NCBI GenBank assembly: GCA_946479015.1
Contig: CAMLEQ010000123.1
Coordinates: forward strand, 1-9,638
DNA from: an uncultured Gemmatimonadota bacterium
GTDB lineage: Bacteria > Gemmatimonadota > Gemmatimonadetes > Gemmatimonadales > Gemmatimonadaceae
Length of the DNA stretch: 9,638 nt
Direction of reading: 5' to 3'
The notes below the pieces were generated by a model. The model had not been told where the DNA came from and searched no databases. It saw only the letters and a program-made list of their open reading frames with translations. The translations under genes were made by a program, and so were the position numbers. Positions 5,870-9,638 of this stretch are shown piece after piece; positions within the stretch are counted from its first letter, which is position 1, and each line of letters opens with the position of its first letter.

Positions 5870-8533
5870 GTGCCGCGCGTTCCCGGAATCCGCCGGGCGT
5901 TCCGGCTCGCCCTCCGCCGCCACGCCGACCGCGAGGTGGCGGAGGAGTTCGCGTTCCACCTCGAGATGCGCGCCCGCGAGCTGGAGGCGCGCGGATGGGC
6001 CCCCGATGCCGCGCGCGCGGAGGCGCTGCGCCGCTTCGGCGATCTCGAGGATGCTCGCACCTATTGTCGCCGCGCCGATGAGCGGCGGGAGAGACACGCC
6101 ATGCGCGTCGAGTGGCTCCAGGAGCTCCGGCAGGACGCGGCGTTCGCGTTGCGCACGCTGCGCAAGACCCCCGGGTTCACCATCGTGGCGATCCTCACGC
6201 TCGCGCTGGGGATCGGCGCGAACACCGCGATCTTCTCCGTGGTGCGCGGTATCCTCCTCCGCCCGCTGCCGTTCGCGGAGCCCTCGCGGCTGGTGATGGT
6301 GCCCGCGCTCTACGACGGGCGTCGCAGCACCGTGTCGCCCGCGAACTTCGTGGACTGGCGCGCACAGAACGCGTCGTTCACCGGCATGGCGGCGCTGACG
6401 GGCAGCTCGGTGGTCCTCACCGGTGCCGGCGATCCGGAGCGGCTGGTGGGCTACGAGGTGAGCCGCGACTTTCTCGGCATCCTCGGCGTGCCGGCGCTCC
6501 TGGGACGGAGCGTGTTCACGCCGGAGGAGGGGGCGTGGAAGGGGCCGCACGTGGCGATGCTGCGCGAGTCGCTCTGGCGAACCCGCTTCGGCGCGAACCC
6601 GCGAATCATCGGCGCCACCGTGGTGCTCGATGGGGTGCCCTCCACGGTGGTCGGCATCATCCCGGACGCGTCCGCGTGGCCGTCGAAGGCGCAGATCTGG
6701 CGTCCGTTGGCGTTCGATCCGGAGTGGCTCCCGAAGAGTCGCGGCGCGGTGTACCTGAGCGTGGTCGCGCGTCTCCGCCCCGGCGTGACGCTCGAGCGCG
6801 CCGGGGCGGACATGCGCGCGATCTCGCGACGGTTGGAGGCGCAGTATCCGAAGGACGACACGCACGCCAGCGCCGGCGTGGTCCCGCTCCACGAGTGGGT
6901 CGTGGGGGAGCTGCGCACGCCGTTGCTCGTGCTCCTCGGCGCGGTCGGCTTCGTGCTGCTCATCGCGTGCGCGAACGTCGCCAACCTCTTCCTGGTCCGT
7001 GCCACGGCGCGCGAGCCGGAGATCGCGGTGCGCACGGCGCTCGGCGCCGGACGCGCGCGCCTCCTGCGCCAGCTCGTCACCGAGAGCATGGTGCTCGCCG
7101 CGATCGGGGGCGCGGGGGGCGTGCTGTTCGCGCTGTGGGGGACGCGGGCGCTGGTTCGCCTCGCGCCGCCCAGCATCCCCCGTCTGGATGCCGTGCACAT
7201 GGATGCGGCGGTGCTGGGCTTCACCGTGCTCGTGGCGGTGCTCACGGGGCTCGTGTTCGGGCTCCTCCCCGCGCGTCAGGTGGCGCGCCCCGGGCTCGCG
7301 AGCACGTTGCGCGAGGGCGGGCGCGGGGCGCGCACGCGACCGGGAAGCCAGCGCGCGCGCGCCGTGCTCGTGGTGTCGGAGGTCGCGCTCGCGGTGATGC
7401 TCCTCGCCGGCGCGGGGCTGCTCATCCGGAGCTTCCGCCAGCTCGTGGAGGTGGACCCCGGCTTCCGCACGGAGAGCGCGGTGTCGTTCACGCTCGACCT
7501 TCCGGACTCCAGGTACGAGGCGCCCGCGAAGCAGCGCGCGCTGCTGCACGAGCTGAGCGACCGCCTGCGAGCCATCCCCGGGGTGCGCTCGGTGGGGGCA
7601 TCGTTCGGCATGCCCCTCACCGGCCAGTCGTTCAGCCTGAGCTTCGACGTCGAAGGGCGCCCGCCCGCGAAGCCGGGGGAGGAGCCGTCCATGGAGGTGC
7701 GGATGGCGACGCCGGACTTCTTCCCCACCATGGGGATTCCCGTGGTGCGCGGGCGCGGCTTCACCGCCCAGGATCGAGAGGGCACGAGACAGGTCCTGCT
7801 CATCAGCGAGGCGGCGGCCGCCCGGTTCTTCCCCGGCGAGGACCCGATCGGCAAGCGGCTGATCCTGGGGTGGACGCGCGACAGCGTGCGGCTGGGCGGG
7901 GAGATCGTCGGCGTGGTGGGGGACGTGCGCGAGTCCTCGCTCGCCGAGGCGCCGGAGCCGATGGTGTACGCTCCGTTCGACCAGTGGCCGATCGGCGGCT
8001 TCACCGTGGTGCTGCGGACGGCGCGCGCGAGCGATGCGGTGCTCGGCGCCGCGCGCGCCGCGGTCCACGACATCGATCCCGACCTGGCGCTGTACTCGAT
8101 GCGGTCGCTGGACGATCTGGTGGCGTCGTCGGTGTCGCAGCCGCGCTTCTACATGTCGCTCCTCGCGGCGTTCGCTGTGGTCGCGCTCGCGCTGTCCGGG
8201 ATCGGGATCTACGGCGTCATCGCCTATCTCGTGAGCCAGCGCGCGCGGGAGATCGGCATCCGCATCGCGCTCGGCGCATCGCGCGAGCACGTGGTGCGCA
8301 TGGTGGTGCGGCAGGGCGCGGCGATGGCCGTCGCGGGGATCGCCATCGGCCTCGCGGGCGCGCTCGTGCTCACCCGGTTGATGACGAGCCTCCTGTTCGG
8401 CGTGAAGCCCTCCGACCCGGTCACCTTCGCCGCGGTGGCGGTGGTGCTCGGGGCGGTGGCGCTGGCCGCGAGCTGGATCCCCGCGCGGCGCGCCGCGCGC
8501 GTGGACCCGGCGCTGGCGATGCGCGCGGAGTGA
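5870..8533 (+). CDS. ADOP-type ABC permease (MacB/FtsX duplicated, no ATPase)
   Basis: This encodes 887 residues. The N-terminal cytoplasmic prefix domain (to about residue 80; FHLEMRARELEARG, ALRRFGDLEDA) is typical of acidobacterial duplicated orphan permeases (ADOP). The first transmembrane helix follows (about 101-125; TPGFTIVAILTLALGIGANTA), then a MacB-like periplasmic domain. FtsX-type helices lie at about 350-375, 406-428 and 446-470. A second copy follows: a helix at about 498-522, another periplasmic domain, and helices at about 761-785, 815-838 and 851-870, ending in WIPARRAARVDPALAMRAE. That makes eight predicted helices in two MacB-like halves. No Walker A/B or ABC signature exists in it or its neighbours, so the ATPase must come from elsewhere if it is used. 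Export of antimicrobials or lipoproteins, or mechanotransmission, is possible but unproven. The GTG start at 5870 follows AGGGGG (5856-5861) with 8 nt spacing, overlapping the PadR stop. Confidence 0.93.
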   Translation: MPRVPGIRRAFRLALRRHADREVAEEFAFHLEMRARELEARGWAPDAARAEALRRFGDLEDARTYCRRADERRERHAMRVEWLQELRQDAAFALRTLRKTPGFTIVAILTLALGIGANTAIFSVVRGILLRPLPFAEPSRLVMVPALYDGRRSTVSPANFVDWRAQNASFTGMAALTGSSVVLTGAGDPERLVGYEVSRDFLGILGVPALLGRSVFTPEEGAWKGPHVAMLRESLWRTRFGANPRIIGATVVLDGVPSTVVGIIPDASAWPSKAQIWRPLAFDPEWLPKSRGAVYLSVVARLRPGVTLERAGADMRAISRRLEAQYPKDDTHASAGVVPLHEWVVGELRTPLLVLLGAVGFVLLIACANVANLFLVRATAREPEIAVRTALGAGRARLLRQLVTESMVLAAIGGAGGVLFALWGTRALVRLAPPSIPRLDAVHMDAAVLGFTVLVAVLTGLVFGLLPARQVARPGLASTLREGGRGARTRPGSQRARAVLVVSEVALAVMLLAGAGLLIRSFRQLVEVDPGFRTESAVSFTLDLPDSRYEAPAKQRALLHELSDRLRAIPGVRSVGASFGMPLTGQSFSLSFDVEGRPPAKPGEEPSMEVRMATPDFFPTMGIPVVRGRGFTAQDREGTRQVLLISEAAAARFFPGEDPIGKRLILGWTRDSVRLGGEIVGVVGDVRESSLAEAPEPMVYAPFDQWPIGGFTVVLRTARASDAVLGAARAAVHDIDPDLALYSMRSLDDLVASSVSQPRFYMSLLAAFAVVALALSGIGIYGVIAYLVSQRAREIGIRIALGASREHVVRMVVRQGAAMAVAGIAIGLAGALVLTRLMTSLLFGVKPSDPVTFAAVAVVLGAVALAASWIPARRAARVDPALAMRAE

Positions 8534-8570
8534 GGGCGGGGATCGGCGGCAGGGCGAAGTAGATTTCGCG

Positions 8571-8598
8571 CGGGGGCCCGCGCGAGCGCGGGCCCCCG
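8571..8598 (+). terminator. GC-rich hairpin after the ADOP gene (candidate terminator, no T-tract)
   Basis: CGGGGGCCCGCGC (8571-8583) and GCGCGGGCCCCCG (8586-8598) are perfect 13-nt reverse complements separated by only GA, giving a very stable stem with a tight loop. It lies 38 nt past the permease stop. No run of T follows, so a classical intrinsic terminator is not proven; it could be an L-shaped terminator or a 3'-end-protecting hairpin. A smaller stem, GCGAA (8554-8558) with TTCGC (8565-8569), sits just before it. Confidence 0.55.
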
Positions 8599-8673
8599 AC
8601 GGATGCGAACGATCGTCGCCGCCATGGCCCGGCGCCGGTCCGACGCGCACATTGAACGCCGATCACTCTGCCC

Positions 8674-8698
8674 GCGCGCGCCCGTCCGGGGCGCGCGC
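8674..8698 (+). other. Leader hairpin upstream of the Tat/DsrE-like gene
   Basis: GCGCGCGCCC (8674-8683) and GGGCGCGCGC (8689-8698) form a perfect 10-bp stem with the loop GTCCG. It ends 10 nt before the GGGAGG ribosome-binding site of the next gene, so it could influence that gene's translation or mRNA stability. Alternating CG sequence forms such stems easily by chance in a genome this GC-rich, hence the modest confidence. Confidence 0.3.
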
Positions 8699-8722
8699 CG
8701 CCACCTCCGGGAGGCTTGCCCC

Positions 8723-9514
8723 GTGCCGCACTTCTCTCCGATCGACCGCCGGTTCCGCGAGTCCACGTCGCCGCGCCGCGGCTTCCTCGGCCAACTGCTC
8801 GGCGGCGTCGCGGCCGCGGCGCTGGGCGCGATGAGCGGCGCGCCGCTCGCCGCGCAATCGCCGGCCCGGCCCACGGCGTCACCGCGTGGTGACACGCTCC
8901 CGCCGTCGCCGACGCCCCGTGACGGGGACACGTTCTTCCCCGAGCCGCGCGGGGGGTGGGACATGTCGTGGACGGAGAAGATCACCGGCCGCCACCGCCA
9001 GGTGTTCGACGCGCCCGAGGTGGCCGAAGGGACGGCGCTCCATCAGGCGCGCATGTTCCTGGCGGGGTACGAGGAGGTCTACGGCGCGAAGGGCGCCGAC
9101 GTGAACGCGGTGCTCGTCTTCCGCCACCGCGCGGTGCCGGTGGTGCTCGACGACGCGATGTGGGCGAAGTACCCCGTGCTCGCGCGACGGTCCGGGAAGC
9201 TCAAGGATCCCACCACGGGGAAGTCCGCGCGGCGGAACCCGTTCCTCGGCGCGAAGCCCGGCGACAAGTACGCGCTCGTGTGGCCGGATGGCGGCCTCGA
9301 CACGCTGATCGGGAAGGGAGCGATCGTGCTCGTGTGCAACGTCGCCCTCATGGCGCTCGCCGGGGTGATCGCGAAGGACACGAAGCAGACGCAGAGCGCC
9401 GTCGCGGACGAGCTGAAGGGCGCGCTGGTGCCGGGAGTGATCCGCATGCCCTCCGGCGTGTTCGCGGTGACGCGCGCGGAGGAGGCGGGGTGCCATTACA
9501 TCCGGGGGACGTGA
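8723..9514 (+). CDS. Tat-exported DsrE-like protein
   Basis: This encodes 263 residues. Residues up to about 45 are a Tat signal: a polar leader, SPRRGFLGQLLGG with the twin arginine, a long Ala/Gly/Leu core and GAPLAAQ near the cleavage site. A Pro/Ser/Thr-rich linker follows. The mature domain begins around MSWTEKITGRHRQVFDAPEVAEGTALHQA and continues as a DsrE-like fold: DVNAVLVFRHRAVPVVLDD, IVLVCNVALMALAG, then the ending LKGALVPGVIRMPSGVFAVTRAEEAGCHYI. DsrE/TusD relatives carry sulfur on a cysteine in the cytoplasm; this one has a Cys in the LVCN segment and one near the C-terminus, and is predicted to be exported. Its substrate and partner are unknown. GTG 8723 is chosen because GGGAGG (8709-8714) lies 8 nt upstream; the frame is open back to 8603 but that part is Arg-rich shadow. 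The second repeat copy follows its stop. Confidence 0.85.
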   Translation: MPHFSPIDRRFRESTSPRRGFLGQLLGGVAAAALGAMSGAPLAAQSPARPTASPRGDTLPPSPTPRDGDTFFPEPRGGWDMSWTEKITGRHRQVFDAPEVAEGTALHQARMFLAGYEEVYGAKGADVNAVLVFRHRAVPVVLDDAMWAKYPVLARRSGKLKDPTTGKSARRNPFLGAKPGDKYALVWPDGGLDTLIGKGAIVLVCNVALMALAGVIAKDTKQTQSAVADELKGALVPGVIRMPSGVFAVTRAEEAGCHYIRGT

Positions 9515-9531
9515 GGCGCGAAGGGGGGTGT

Positions 9532-9638
9532 AGGGTGTAGTCGCTGGACCACTATGGAACGCGTGTGGCGTGTGGGAGACTGACGGGAAGAGGAGATGGG
9601 TAGAGCGCGTGTAGGCTCGGCGGTAGGCGGACTCTCTC
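9532..9638 (+). repeat. Inverted-repeat element, copy 2 (left arm, cut by window edge)
   Basis: 9543-9637 aligns with 3261-3355 over 95 nt without gaps and with about 12 mismatches, including the same apex GTAGGCGGACTCTCT. Its outermost 31 nt (9543-9573) match the reverse complement of the other copy's right arm (3410-3440) at 30 positions, better than they match its left arm. The window ends at the predicted hairpin apex, so a right arm probably lies just outside. It begins within about 20-30 nt of a stop codon, as copy 1 does. Confidence 0.85.

Noticed and set aside
5471..8650. A 1059-codon open frame on the minus strand, antisense to the PadR and ADOP genes
   Set aside because: Its translation is Arg/His/Ala/Pro/Glu-rich with no hydrophobic segments or domain motifs, as expected for the complement of a high-GC coding region. 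The opposite strand encodes two well-recognised proteins throughout.

Overview
The window is very GC-rich bacterial chromosome with tightly packed genes and an almost complete codon-position-3 G/C bias. The mix of families suggests Gemmatimonadota: a PadR regulator directly upstream of a long ATPase-less MacB/FtsX permease (ADOP type), DUF2911, an Asp-box/YCF48-like lipoprotein, and a Tat-exported DsrE-like protein. Acidobacteriota or another high-GC soil lineage is possible. This assignment is an inference from gene content, since there is no rRNA or marker gene in the window.

Layout, left to right. (1) 2-205 is the 3' end of an uncharacterised membrane protein gene. (2) 436-2721 is a probable three-gene + strand unit: a DUF1801/YdeI-like protein, a secreted six-Asp-box propeller lipoprotein and a secreted DUF2911 protein. 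The last two overlap by 4 nt (ATGA). (3) 2802-3238 holds a candidate promoter and a small ABM-like dimeric alpha/beta-barrel protein. (4) 3240-3443 is filled by a long imperfect inverted repeat lying between two convergent genes; a second copy begins at 9532-9543 and runs off the window end. (5) 3444-3926 (-) is a DinB-superfamily protein. (6) 4141-5414 (+) encodes a tiny membrane protein, a TfoX N-domain protein and a DedA-family membrane protein. (7) 5436-8598 is a PadR/ADOP cassette with a candidate promoter, overlapping operator-like palindromes, the PadR gene, the 887-residue permease and a strong GC hairpin after its stop. (8) 8723-9514 encodes a Tat-signal DsrE-like protein, followed at once by the second repeat copy.

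No intergenic stretch exceeds about 230 nt. 206-435 (230 nt) and 3927-4140 (214 nt, divergent promoter region) hold no feature I could support. No tRNA, rRNA, CRISPR array, transposase, integrase or phage gene is visible. Most of the window is ordinary housekeeping or accessory chromosome. The features I consider most worth pursuing are the dispersed hairpin repeat placed at gene 3' ends, the PadR operator architecture, and the exported DsrE-like protein. I found no convincing evidence for a wholly new multi-gene system.
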